Positions 45,101 to 52,203 of a stretch of DNA of 64,000 bases are shown piece after piece (positions within the stretch are counted from its first letter, which is position 1; each line of letters begins with the position of its first letter). Origin of the DNA: Candidatus Omnitrophota bacterium (GTDB lineage: Bacteria; Omnitrophota; Gorgyraeia; Zapsychrales; Zapsychraceae). The DNA lies in NCBI GenBank assembly GCA_020632495.1, contig JACKFL010000005.1, positions 186,001-250,000 on the forward strand. Direction: 5' to 3'. The position numbers were made by a program, and so were the translations under genes. Below the pieces are notes generated by a model that saw nothing but the letters and a program-made list of their open reading frames with translations, was not told where the DNA came from and searched no databases.

Positions 45101-46943
45101 ACTTGGGGACTTCGACCAGTTGATTGTCTTCAGTCAGCTGATAATCCTGTGTCACCGTCCCGTCGGACAAGGTCACGCGCTGGCGGGTTCCCCACATAAT
45201 CCGTCCGCTGAGCCGGACATTCAGCTGTTGCCCGTCGCGCTGGTACACCTCGAAACTGGTCCCGTTGGCGGTCCCGGTGGATAAATTGAACGGAGACTCC
45301 AGGCTGGTGGCCCGGACCACCAAGGCCCCCTCGGCATCGGGAAAATCGGTCCGCTGCCCGTCGACGTAAATGGTTGCCACCTGCGGGTTAGCACGGAAAA
45401 GTTCGACCAGGCGGTTGCGAATCAGCTCAGGAACCTGTGATTTTGCCTGGAATTCATAATCATCACGCGTGACCACCGTCGCCAATCCGGCCAATCCGGC
45501 CGCGCCCTGTACCAGCGTGCGCTGAATCGACTCGGCGATATTCCGGTCGAGGCCGCGGAACTTGTCCGTGGCCAATACGGCGGCGTCGCGCCGGACATTG
45601 AACGGTGTGATTTTCGGCTTCAGGGATATGGTCGAGCCGGTTTGACTGACATCCAGCGGCCGGCTGGCCAGGTTTTCGATGGCATTAATGGTATCGATAT
45701 CGGCATTCGGACCGGTATCCTGGAAGATATTCTCGACCAGCCGCAGCCGTCCGTCGTTATTCTGGACGGTATCGGTGGCCGTATCGACCAGCCGGCCAGG
45801 GATCGTGGCGCCCTGTTCGCGCACCAATATAGAGGTGCGGTCATCGTAATCGATCCAGTCCAGCCCGCCGGAGAAATACTTGCGGAGAATGATCTGCTCT
45901 TCCCGCGGATCATATTCCTCTTTGATATAGTTGTACACGCCGCGCTCGAACGCCTGAATGTACCGGTCATAAATCTGGTCTTTCGCCGTCTTGTCGTCGA
46001 GGTCGATGCCGCGGGTCTTGTTCTGGTCCACATACACGTAGCCGAGCAGCGTATCTTTAAGATTCTTTTTATACCAAGTCGCCAGGACCATCGCGTTGGC
46101 GATCTGGCGCAGCTTGGCGAAGTGCCGGCCGTTGTTGACCTCATACTCGATTTCCGGGATCAGGATCTCTTTGATGATCTCGGAAGTCACACCGCTGATC
46201 TCCTCGGCCTCTTCTTTGTCGACCTGGTCGAATCCGAAGGTCTTGTTGTCGAGATTCGCGTTCAGCGCCACATAGTCTTCCTCGATCATGACCTGCAACT
46301 CGTTTTCGAGAATCAGGGCGCTGGCCCCGCTTTGGTACACCGTCGCGCGCTTGGGTACGATCCAGATCTTGTTGTAGGTGTTCATCGGGATATCGGCATG
46401 ACCGTATTTCTCCATCGCGCGTTTACGCACCCGTTGCCAGAACTCCCCGCCGAGTTCTTCTTCCGGGTACATCAACGATGCCGTCAATTGTTTGAGGATG
46501 TAATCCTGGGCGAGCATGTCCCGGCCCATTTCGGTGATGCCGAGATTGGAAGGGATGACCCGCTCACCCTCATACGGAGACAGGTTCACCCACATCTCTT
46601 CTTCCGGCGTAGTCAGGCTGGCCAAGAAGTACTTAATCAGCCGCCGGGCCTCTTCGTTGAACGCCTGCCCCTCGAGCAGCTCTTCCCCCTGATCGACAAT
46701 GAAATCGAAGGCCAGCGGATTATCCGGATGCGCGATAATCCCCAACAGTTGCGCCGGTTCATAGGCGTCGGTCGGACGCACCATGGCGCCCAGCTTCGGA
46801 AGATTCAGATTATTGGGGTTGATGATTTGCTGCGCGCTGGCTAATTGCGGTGGAATGATAAAGCTGGTGATGAAAGGAAGAATGAGTACCGGGGTGATAA
46901 CTTTTCTGATGCCGGAAAAACGCCTAAAACTTTGCCGATGCAT
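39108..46943 (-). CDS. Giant exported protein with FBPase-I and PGI-like domains
   Basis: 2611 residues. An N-terminal signal-like segment ends LASA|QQ near residue 38, followed by an extended helical N-domain (to about residue 380). A class I fructose-1,6-bisphosphatase domain spans about 780-1130: ISEE (E908, E909), DPIDGSS (D932, D935), QYTG, YIYP, KKLRLFFE all match metal and substrate residues. A PGI-like region spans about 1550-1800: SRSGST (G1634), GGR (R1690) and QYFMEGS (E1785). The expected C-terminal PGI lysine is not evident. About 800 C-terminal residues are unassigned. A good RBS (AAGGAG) precedes the ATG. Exporting sugar-phosphate enzymes is unusual; the N-domain resembles Omnitrophota giant proteins. 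Confidence 0.85.
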   Translation of the reverse strand: MHRQSFRRFSGIRKVITPVLILPFITSFIIPPQLASAQQIINPNNLNLPKLGAMVRPTDAYEPAQLLGIIAHPDNPLAFDFIVDQGEELLEGQAFNEEARRLIKYFLASLTTPEEEMWVNLSPYEGERVIPSNLGITEMGRDMLAQDYILKQLTASLMYPEEELGGEFWQRVRKRAMEKYGHADIPMNTYNKIWIVPKRATVYQSGASALILENELQVMIEEDYVALNANLDNKTFGFDQVDKEEAEEISGVTSEIIKEILIPEIEYEVNNGRHFAKLRQIANAMVLATWYKKNLKDTLLGYVYVDQNKTRGIDLDDKTAKDQIYDRYIQAFERGVYNYIKEEYDPREEQIILRKYFSGGLDWIDYDDRTSILVREQGATIPGRLVDTATDTVQNNDGRLRLVENIFQDTGPNADIDTINAIENLASRPLDVSQTGSTISLKPKITPFNVRRDAAVLATDKFRGLDRNIAESIQRTLVQGAAGLAGLATVVTRDDYEFQAKSQVPELIRNRLVELFRANPQVATIYVDGQRTDFPDAEGALVVRATSLESPFNLSTGTANGTSFEVYQRDGQQLNVRLSGRIMWGTRQRVTLSDGTVTQDYQLTEDNQLVEVPKFRETGGNELRMKEEGSYYAFGGFSKNRPAGVQAFMRDVLPTLSGVKNRNAEAVTPDSYLIANKNGMMANWMTWGEAAGLAQIYEAAGAVTMVMTPQGMRNVSEIPMTDERLSSNEEVYVFAGSRETVGRVRQFLNARTDEYTQNSRPRPRQPRNGISDAVYRESFETYLSNEVNVPTAAKVSQVSASDLKGRAIAAATAVTEAFISPTPIEEGLLDDNQRQIVRELKEKYPDALTPDGEQLASLRDVLRGYRKNPDRPKIRNASGDMQHPLDFAFNNIINFVLRQNGITAIISEEDATIVRGMGQENLDSYRLVAFTDPIDGSSQIEDGGAFGSIIGIGFLKPNETLEAGEFNPRERFLLGFDLGYSTGTTIGMFNLANNEGRPEVVQFGLTRTEDDRLEFRREFTFQNLIDAEMAQPFVRESLVPAVNREKPEDSALHLALGGAFADSSPQYRVFMESLIDRYGMVPQYTGALQIDEKRLSTVPKVTRAAGVGYIYPTQYTRDRETQELKASKKLRLFFEGYYYAMKRRAMGAEVLDTDKVEPLLNDRARGNSPSGAKASFMSGSSWMTKMYMSWNDHLERNTNRVPDVWRLSETELRAEFGRFLDDYIESSRQMIQDLVTLSREDGRQTKTPEQVRRALLTYDSVDKGRNYFPDLFRQTRESAYDRLFPNDRPGVEVVSDFVPTPLPRRDQAILADVTAAAEVVGTQPEVIAGAMIQSMDRRTILDGFAEAGGISPSVAMENMVRVGMARRPAEGANVYDYELTPRFFQDDVLTAFRDAQVASSQNPAATDLSVVRLQRILFSSVDQMQMFQTLAGTKGPRQTVQQLTRREAMQLLTTAWNSERTKEQVRLGRTGSQERFALVRLIDLNAPAAYKNTSQIDVTFSTPAGFLVSSAMLQAVEEYQRVYQAEIARGEFNYRGTGTRQTVGDYFRDDFMPNHYDRIREYVNQQFDGGRNLKTIISNGIGANDQFMWALVDMYNLNRGENDPEWIHVTTLPDLEGVDMDPATTLFIDISRSGSTWEGVQIANHTLAQKFNKRIVLANGGALKAISNQANAEQEGVSLQIGMQPDIGGRNMHRKTPIFYTAQTVVGMFVPQMDSPNFARLHDQFDKLNDFANPRSLSVNAAKFLHGMMELKSADPRKTISHVSFVTNTDRTRIMGTELEQYFMEGSNSQNAISFEKHDLSDTTYEPPEILTITANSPKAQKTVVMALLDRAAPNFEEANARVEALKANMPVMKFIVDGSVGDMNGIDPLQQAAWDIFTTDFSTAFTSFLRVDNNMNPNVKVVRTRTPEYTAQWPDTARRYETDLIGSGQTDLLFSFGRPGTEEDSAIGVPDKQVAIGTVEDAQREGAALAERLFESGDARGRDRMNFFAGTQQLDRFARELRLSTYLSPLGTRYGFITETGVYPLRAHKGHEATLSSRSPEELAAGKSPLLANLSINFFMNQRLLDGDQAFYNQTFQNVTGLDQFDNVNGANIHQTNDSMTFPNIERAAQVSPTGLFEFERMTPAVSEKVRAFHQAFVTRMSELYDTRPDFALLADQTRDQNTRADAARLAISRLADEAEDTLSALRELLQERFGRLANLFEGVRYEFTAEEIALMTVEIEGLLQDRLRTPGVGYVDVVVQAFELSSSRDDDGNFLVRPIEFVAFLSGAENIPLTPVEVVETLRNSQLLSVRMIAAAAARGQLVVRADSYALAVRSPDNISAAEIRGIEQATMTRLRESEVSTLADILLTRDQLRQRYAVEQADELQQISAAAAEYNFALPGTPGSTLLVTSGEVLNLLIDEMNLVLMALNQDSVSRYTEIRRALDEATGGRTADVIRSGENYEVDVVELVRNLGTLTGGSVENINLAFSIPSASDFLKHIANVSEVNRRSQEPAETVTVAAADAAVTAEVKPDTTGGIDLNPRMLDLQIKRDSEGIPLPVNQQPLENMNVTGFVPLIINVTPMTNLPLLFGMNESDQPPQQEFGLGTAASPEESAGIVIPQEAELGLLR

Positions 46944-47563
46944 TCCTGTCTCCTTGTATATCCCGCGGGCGGGTGGATATGGGGTTATCAGGGTTATTTT
47001 CAGATCACAAGTTGTACAATGGAGCCGCCGAAGCGACTGTATATTGTATCATATTATTAATACTATTGCCCAATTGCCGGCAGGGCTCCTGGACGGCCTC
47101 AAACGAGGCCGGGGCCCTCCCGCCTCATCCTAATCCTAAACTTAGCATAAACAACAGTTTATGACTCAAAGGAGGATGAGTTCTCAGGGACTTCCGCCCC
47201 TGACGGGACCATCGGGAAATGGTAAAAAAGAATGTATTCCGCCGGTTAAATGGACGATCGCAGCTTTCGGATCCCGGCCAAGCCGCCGCGGTCTTTAAAC
47301 ACACGGACAGACGGAAATCAAGAAAATCTGCACGGGAATACAGTCAACACTAAAGCTGTGTAGAGCGAAGAATGATTGGGGAATTCAAATATATTGAAGA
47401 TGTTTTACCTATTCAGCTTAGTATAGGACACCGGGGAAGTCAACCGAAAGGTAGCGGCATCAACTCTGTAACCATCTAACAAATATAAGCTTAGAAGGCC
47501 TGATCCGAATATGTCAGGAGGACGGTGAAACTCGTGAAGCAAAGGCATTGAGCCGCTCGCGCG
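46944..47563. other. 620-bp stretch without a convincing gene
   Basis: It contains the giant-gene leader, a GC hairpin GGCCTC-AAAC-GAGGCC (47096-47111) without a T tract, and a 45-codon frame (47161-47298, plus strand) whose AAAGGAGG is too close to one ATG and downstream of the other. A less GC-rich part at 47300-47540 carries small hairpins: ACC-GAAA-GGT at 47443-47452 and CCTGA...TCAGG at 47499-47518. I recognise no riboswitch or tRNA. It may hold a structured RNA or the remnant of a mobile element. Confidence 0.4.
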
Positions 47564-48676
47564 TCAGTCCCGGGACAGACTGTTTTTCGCCTTTTCACGG
47601 CCCAATTTGGTCAGACTGAGCCGGTTGCCGTCGCGCTTCAACAGGCCGTCTTTGAGGCCCTGGGCGATAGCCTCGGAGGTGTACTCGTCGTTCCAAAGCA
47701 TGTGCTCGTTCATGTGCTTGACCACGCTCTCGCTCTCTTCGGCATGCGCCTGCTCCGCCTGCAGCAGGTGGACGGCGAGGGTCTCGCTGGCGAAATTCCA
47801 TTTCTCGTATTTTCGCACCACACTGCGGGCGACGATCCCCCGCTCGGGGGCGAAGATAAATGCCAGGAAAAACAACACCCCGCTCATCGTGGCCATCGAT
47901 CCGGCGATACTCGCATCGAGCCATTGCGCCATAAAATAGCCGCTGATGGCCGACAACACCCCCATCCCCGCACTGACAAACAGCATATGACTCAGCCGGT
48001 CGGTGAGCAAATACGCGGCCGCCGGCGGTGCGATCATCAGGGCGACCACCAAGATCGATCCCACCGATTCAAACGCCCCGACCGCCGTCACACTGATCAG
48101 CGTCATGAAGATATAGTTGATTACCGCCGGGTAAAACCCGAGCGCCGCCGCCAGGCCCGGATCAAAAGTGGTCAGCTTCAATTCCTTGTAGAATGCCACG
48201 ATAAAAACGATGTTCATCGCCAGCACGCCCGCGATCACCCACGTCGCCAGCGGGCCCCAGTCCCGCCCCCCCGCGACGAGCCGGGTGAACGGCGCGAAGG
48301 CGATCTCACCGAACAACACGCATTGCGTGTCCAGATGCACGTCACCCGCGTAACGGGTCAGCAGGATGACACCGAGAGAAAACAATAAGGGAAAGACCAG
48401 CCCGATCGCGGCATCCTTCTTGAGTTTTCCGGAGTTGATCAACAGCTCGGTGAGGACCACGGTCAACACGCCCGTTATCGCGGCGCCGAACACCAGCAGC
48501 GGTGAATTCAGATTCTTGACGACAAAAAACGCAACCACGATCCCGAACAGAATCGCGTGGCTGATCGCGTCGCTCATCAGCGCCACTTTGCGCAGGACTA
48601 AGAAAACGCCGGGCAAGGCGCAGGCCAAACTGACCAGACTGGCCAGAACCAGGACATCAATCTGATGCGGGGACAT
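47564..48676 (-). CDS. Metal ABC transporter permease with C-terminal winged-helix-like tail
   Basis: A 370-residue ABC-3 type permease (ZnuB/MntB family): about eight helices, with ALPGVFLVLRKVALMSDAISHAILFG near the N-terminus. After the last helix (about residue 275) there are some 95 extra residues ending SEAIAQGLKDGLLKRDGNRLSLTKLGREKAKNSL, which look like the wing and helices of a winged-helix domain. Its start overlaps the other permease gene by 20 bases. The pair forms the membrane part of a Mn/Zn importer. Confidence 0.88.
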   Translation of the reverse strand: MSPHQIDVLVLASLVSLACALPGVFLVLRKVALMSDAISHAILFGIVVAFFVVKNLNSPLLVFGAAITGVLTVVLTELLINSGKLKKDAAIGLVFPLLFSLGVILLTRYAGDVHLDTQCVLFGEIAFAPFTRLVAGGRDWGPLATWVIAGVLAMNIVFIVAFYKELKLTTFDPGLAAALGFYPAVINYIFMTLISVTAVGAFESVGSILVVALMIAPPAAAYLLTDRLSHMLFVSAGMGVLSAISGYFMAQWLDASIAGSMATMSGVLFFLAFIFAPERGIVARSVVRKYEKWNFASETLAVHLLQAEQAHAEESESVVKHMNEHMLWNDEYTSEAIAQGLKDGLLKRDGNRLSLTKLGREKAKNSLSRD

Positions 48677-49802
48677 TGAGCTGCTCCTCGATTTCTTTGG
48701 TGAGTTTACGGGCAGTGCGTAACCCCTTCTCGGTCAGGGCCCACTTGTTATGCTCCGCTTCCCGGACAAGATCCTTTTGCAACAATTCACGCATCGTCTT
48801 TCGCAACGGACCGCGGCCGATGGCGTCCAGGGCCGAGAGTTCATGGGCGTGGTAAGGATCGGTCTGGATCTCGGAAAAGAGCAGCAGGTTCTTGAGTACG
48901 GTGGCCCGCTGCAAATGCGATTTGTGGCGATACCCGCGGATGAAATCCCAGACCATGCCCCGGTTCGGAGCGAAAAACAGTGACACGAGCACGAATATGC
49001 TGAGATAAACGACGATCACCGGTCCCGTCGGTAATTTGACCATCAAACTGCTGGTGATCGCTCCACCCACGCCGCACACCGCGCCGATCAGCGCGGAAAG
49101 AACCACCATCACGCCCAGCCGGTCCGTCCATTGCCGGGCCGAGGCCGCGGGCGCGACGAGCATCGCGCTCATCAAAATGACCCCCACCGTCTGCAGGCCG
49201 ATCACGATCGCCGTTACGATGAGCGTGCTGAGCAGTGTGCTGAGAAAGCGGATATTCAGTCCGAGACTGCGGGCGTAGGCAATGTCGAAGACGATCAGCT
49301 TGAATTCCTTCCAGAACGCGATCAGCACGCCCACGATCAGCAGGCTCAGTACTGCCATAACCTTGACATCGCTGATTAACAGCGTCGAAGCATTACCGAA
49401 GAGAAATTTGTCAAGTCCGGCTTTGGTGGCGGTGGGCAGCTTTTGAACGATGGTCAGTAGCACCAGCCCGAAACCGAAAAATACCGAAAGGATAATGCCC
49501 AGTGCCGAATCCTGTTTCAAACGGGAATTTTCCGTAATCCAGTTGATCAACAACGCGCCCGTCCAGCCGGCGATCCCGGCTCCGATCAGCAGGACCAGCG
49601 GTGATTTACTCTGTGTGATCAGAAACGCCAAACATACCCCGGGCAGGGTCGCATGCGATATCGCGTCGCCTAGCAGACTTTGTTTACGCAGCAGCGCGAA
49701 GGATCCGAGGGCTCCCGAAGTCAAGCCCAGGACCAGCGTGCCCAGGATGACAATCTGGACCGTATAGTTCCCGAAGAATTCTGTTAAGGTATTCAATTCC
49801 AT
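48657..49802 (-). CDS. Metal ABC transporter permease with C-terminal winged-helix-like tail (second)
   Basis: A 381-residue ABC-3 permease with GALGSFALLRKQSLLGDAISHATLPGVCLAF near residue 35 and about eight helices. The soluble tail from about residue 290 ends ALDAIGRGPLRKTMRELLQKDLVREAEHNKWALTEKGLRTARKLTKEI, a helix-turn-helix plus wing pattern. It starts 18 bases after the ATPase gene. Length is about 90 residues above the usual 280-290. Confidence 0.88.
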   Translation of the reverse strand: MELNTLTEFFGNYTVQIVILGTLVLGLTSGALGSFALLRKQSLLGDAISHATLPGVCLAFLITQSKSPLVLLIGAGIAGWTGALLINWITENSRLKQDSALGIILSVFFGFGLVLLTIVQKLPTATKAGLDKFLFGNASTLLISDVKVMAVLSLLIVGVLIAFWKEFKLIVFDIAYARSLGLNIRFLSTLLSTLIVTAIVIGLQTVGVILMSAMLVAPAASARQWTDRLGVMVVLSALIGAVCGVGGAITSSLMVKLPTGPVIVVYLSIFVLVSLFFAPNRGMVWDFIRGYRHKSHLQRATVLKNLLLFSEIQTDPYHAHELSALDAIGRGPLRKTMRELLQKDLVREAEHNKWALTEKGLRTARKLTKEIEEQLNVPASD

Positions 49803-49820
49803 GCTATGTCCTTCACTTGA

Positions 49821-50624
49821 CTACGATTTACTATCGGGACCCCGTCCAAGGCGGGCCTCGTCGATACCAGCCAGGAAGGCCGCCCGCCCTCCGTAGCACC
49901 GCCGGAGATTTTCCGGTGTGAGAACCTCGTCCACCGGACCCAGGGCGACGGCGCGCGCGTTAAGCAGCATCACGTAATCAAAATATTCCTTGAGCGTCTG
50001 CAGGTCGTGATGCACACACACCACCGTCTTCCCCCTGGTCTTCAACTCCCGCAACAACATAATAATGCTTTTTTCCGTGGCCGCGTCGACCCCCGCAAAG
50101 GGTTCGTCCATCAAATAAATCGGCGCGTCTTGAATAAACGCGCGCGCGATAAAAACCCGTTGCTGCTGTCCGCCGGACAGCTGGCTGATCTGGCGGTGCA
50201 TGAAATCGACCATGCCCACTTTCTCCAGACACTCGACGGCCAGCTTGCGGTCATCCTTGGACGGCTGACGGAACCAGCCGAGATGCCCGTAACGCCCCAT
50301 CATCACAACGTCCAGGACATTGGTCGGAAAATCCCAGTCCACGCTCCCGCGCTGTGGGACATAACCGATCAGTTGCGACTCGGGGCGGTATTGATGCCCC
50401 ATCACGAGCACGCGGCCGGCCGCCGGTTTCAGGATTCCCAATATGGATTTAATCAGGGTGGACTTTCCGGCCCCGTTCGGACCGACGATAGCCATGAGTT
50501 GATGCTGCGGGGCCTGAAAGTCGACGTCCCACAAAACCGGCTTTTCACGGTAGGCCATGGTCAGGTCGGTCACGTCGATCGCGGGGATCGCCCGGTCCAG
50601 AGGTTGTTTGGGTGTCTCGTTCAT
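49821..50624 (-). CDS. Metal ABC transporter ATPase
   Basis: A 267-residue ATPase with Walker A GPNGAGKST, GYVPQRGSVDWDFPTNVLDVVMMGRYG (typical of Mn/Zn importers), signature LSGGQQQRVFIARA and Walker B PIYLMDEPFAGVD. The start MNETPKQPL at 50624 is used; the open frame extends 81 codons up, antisense-like and into the binding-protein gene. Confidence 0.92.
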   Translation of the reverse strand: MNETPKQPLDRAIPAIDVTDLTMAYREKPVLWDVDFQAPQHQLMAIVGPNGAGKSTLIKSILGILKPAAGRVLVMGHQYRPESQLIGYVPQRGSVDWDFPTNVLDVVMMGRYGHLGWFRQPSKDDRKLAVECLEKVGMVDFMHRQISQLSGGQQQRVFIARAFIQDAPIYLMDEPFAGVDAATEKSIIMLLRELKTRGKTVVCVHHDLQTLKEYFDYVMLLNARAVALGPVDEVLTPENLRRCYGGRAAFLAGIDEARLGRGPDSKS

Positions 50625-50634
50625 AAATATTCCT

Positions 50635-51543
50635 TTACTTAAGCGCGTCCACAATAGTATCGATGTTATGGGTGACCATACCGATGTAGGTCCCTTCGAC
50701 CGTTCCGGCATTTCCCATCGCGTCGGAAAACAGCTCGCCGCCGACGACGACATTCCAGCCCTGCGCCCGGACGGCATCCTGGACCGCGCGGATATTGCGC
50801 TCGGGGACTGAGGACTCCACGAAAATCGCCTTGATCCTGCGCGCGACAATAAAGTTCGCAAGTTCAATAACGTCCCGGGTCCCGGCTTCCGCCTCAGTGC
50901 TCATCCCCTGCAGGCCTTTGACCTCAAAGCCGTACTGGCGGCCGAAATAGCGGAACGCGTCGTGGGCGGTGATCAGCACCCGTTGCTCCGGGGGGACTTC
51001 GCCCGCCCTGCCGGTTACATAGCGGTGAAGTTCGACAAGCCGTTCGCGGTAAACATCCGCGCGTTGCCGGTAGTATTCCCCGCCGTCCGGGTCGAACTCC
51101 ATCAGCGTGCGGGTAACCTCATCGACGGCAGCGGTCCACAGTGTCACGTCGAACCAGACGTGCGGATCGAAGTGCCCCGGATAATTAATGCTGTCCAGGA
51201 GCTTGCTTCCGGCAATATTCTCGCAAACGGCCACCGTCTTCTTGCCGCGGCGCATCTGCTGGAAGACCCGCTCCATTTTCGCCTCCAGATTCAGACCGTT
51301 GTACAGAATGATATCGGCCTTGGCCAACTTGTTGACGTCACTTTCCGTTGCTTTGTACAAATGCGGGTCAACGCCCGGCCCCATAAGACCCCGGACCTCG
51401 ACGCGGTCGCCGCCGACTTCTCCGGCGATATCGGAGATCATGCCGATGGTTGCCACGACCTGAATCTTCTTGGCCAACGCGGTCCCCGGCATTTGTCCCA
51501 GCAGCGCACCCGCCAGACTCAAAATTAAAAACGCTCGTTTCAT
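50635..51543 (-). CDS. Metal-binding lipoprotein-like substrate-binding protein (Mn/Zn type)
   Basis: A 302-residue cluster A-I binding protein with a Sec signal (LAGALLGQMPGTALA|KK) but no lipobox Cys. Predicted metal ligands are H61 (VDPHLYK), H128 (FDPHVWFD), E217 (MSTEAEAG) and D274 (LFSDAMG), the His2-Glu-Asp set of PsaA/TroA manganese or zinc proteins. No His-rich loop as in ZnuA, favouring manganese or iron. A 15-bp operator candidate lies in its leader. Confidence 0.9.
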   Translation of the reverse strand: MKRAFLILSLAGALLGQMPGTALAKKIQVVATIGMISDIAGEVGGDRVEVRGLMGPGVDPHLYKATESDVNKLAKADIILYNGLNLEAKMERVFQQMRRGKKTVAVCENIAGSKLLDSINYPGHFDPHVWFDVTLWTAAVDEVTRTLMEFDPDGGEYYRQRADVYRERLVELHRYVTGRAGEVPPEQRVLITAHDAFRYFGRQYGFEVKGLQGMSTEAEAGTRDVIELANFIVARRIKAIFVESSVPERNIRAVQDAVRAQGWNVVVGGELFSDAMGNAGTVEGTYIGMVTHNIDTIVDALK

Positions 51544-51562
51544 CCCTGCGTCTCCATTTTAT

Positions 51563-51577
51563 TGATACACTGTCTCA
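51563..51577 (-). promoter_or_regulatory. Candidate Fur-family operator upstream of the binding-protein gene
   Basis: TGAGACAGTGTATCA on the minus strand is an imperfect inverted repeat. It differs by one base from the sequence over the fur promoter (52063-52077). It lies 20 bases before the ATG, between fur and the transporter. Confidence 0.6.
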
Positions 51578-51605
51578 AGATTAGTTAAAAAAATTGTCCC
51601 GGCCC

Positions 51606-52061
51606 TCAACTGTCCCGGCATTCCTTGGATATTCCGTAGAAATGAACCTCATGGCCCAGGACTTCAAAACCCATCTTTTTCAAAATAGGCAGGTACTTCT
51701 CTTCTTCCCCGAGATCCGGCAGTTCAAAATATTTACCGGAACGCACGCAGAAGGCGTGATGGTGGGGCTTCTCGTCATAAAGGTGCTCGTAGTTATTGTG
51801 CTTTTTTCCGAACGCGGTCTGACGGATGACCTGGGCTTCCAGTAATTCCGTCATGGCCCGGTATATGGTGGCGCGCGAGGCGTTTTCCTTGCTGTCCTTG
51901 AACTGCTTGACCAAGTCCTCGCACGAAAAGTGGCCGTGCGTTTCCAGCACCCGCTTCAGGACCAGCTCGCGCCCCCGCGTGAGCCGCAGTCCGTGTTGCC
52001 GGAGATACGCCAGGTACTTCCCCCGTTCTTTTTCAAAGTCTTTTTGGGTCACCTTCTTCAT
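51606..52061 (-). CDS. Fur-family metalloregulator
   Basis: A 151-residue protein: winged helix (RLTRGRELVLKRVLETHGHFSCEDLVKQF, NASRATIYRAMTELLEAQVI) and C-terminal dimerisation domain with HHH at residues 100-102 and GHEVHFYGISKEC. Unlike many Fur/PerR proteins it lacks both structural CxxC pairs (FCVRSG holds a single Cys, and Cys148 is alone), so it probably has no structural zinc site. It precedes the metal importer genes and likely represses them. The -10 box is seven bases from the ATG. Confidence 0.88.
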   Translation of the reverse strand: MKKVTQKDFEKERGKYLAYLRQHGLRLTRGRELVLKRVLETHGHFSCEDLVKQFKDSKENASRATIYRAMTELLEAQVIRQTAFGKKHNNYEHLYDEKPHHHAFCVRSGKYFELPDLGEEEKYLPILKKMGFEVLGHEVHFYGISKECRDS

Positions 52062-52062
52062 A

Positions 52063-52096
52063 TGAGACAGTATATCATTTGTTTAACCGATGTCAA
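52063..52096 (-). promoter_or_regulatory. fur promoter with overlapping operator, probably leaderless
   Basis: On the minus strand TTGACA (52091-52096), a 16-bp spacer and TATACT (52069-52074) are near consensus. The candidate operator TGAGACAGTATATCA on the plus strand (52063-52077) covers the -10 and start point. Transcription would start at or within a base or two of the ATG at 52061. Confidence 0.7.
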
Positions 52097-52127
52097 AATA
52101 ATTTTGCAGGTCCGCCCGCACTATAAA

Positions 52128-52166
52128 GGAAGGCGCGCCCTGATTAACAGGACGCGCCTTCCGTTT
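52128..52166 (-). terminator. Terminator between chrA and fur
   Basis: GGAAGGCGCG pairs with CGCGCCTTCC, with an inner CCTG/CAGG stem and an ATTAA loop. The flanking T tract is short on both strands. It ends chrA transcription 40 bases past the stop and upstream of the fur promoter. Confidence 0.65.
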
Positions 52167-52203
52167 AACCCCGCTCATGGCCGTAACCTTAGCCGGGAGT
52201 TTC

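Noticed and set aside
45642..46844. 400-codon plus-strand frame inside the giant gene
   Set aside because: Antisense shadow; the minus frame has signal peptide, RBS and conserved domains.
47161..47298. 45-codon frame in the 620-bp gap
   Set aside because: RBS geometry is wrong (AAAGGAGG abuts the second ATG and lies after the first) and no family resemblance.
47300..47540. Possible group II intron remnant
   Set aside because: A few short stems only; I could not identify domain V or any maturase coding sequence.
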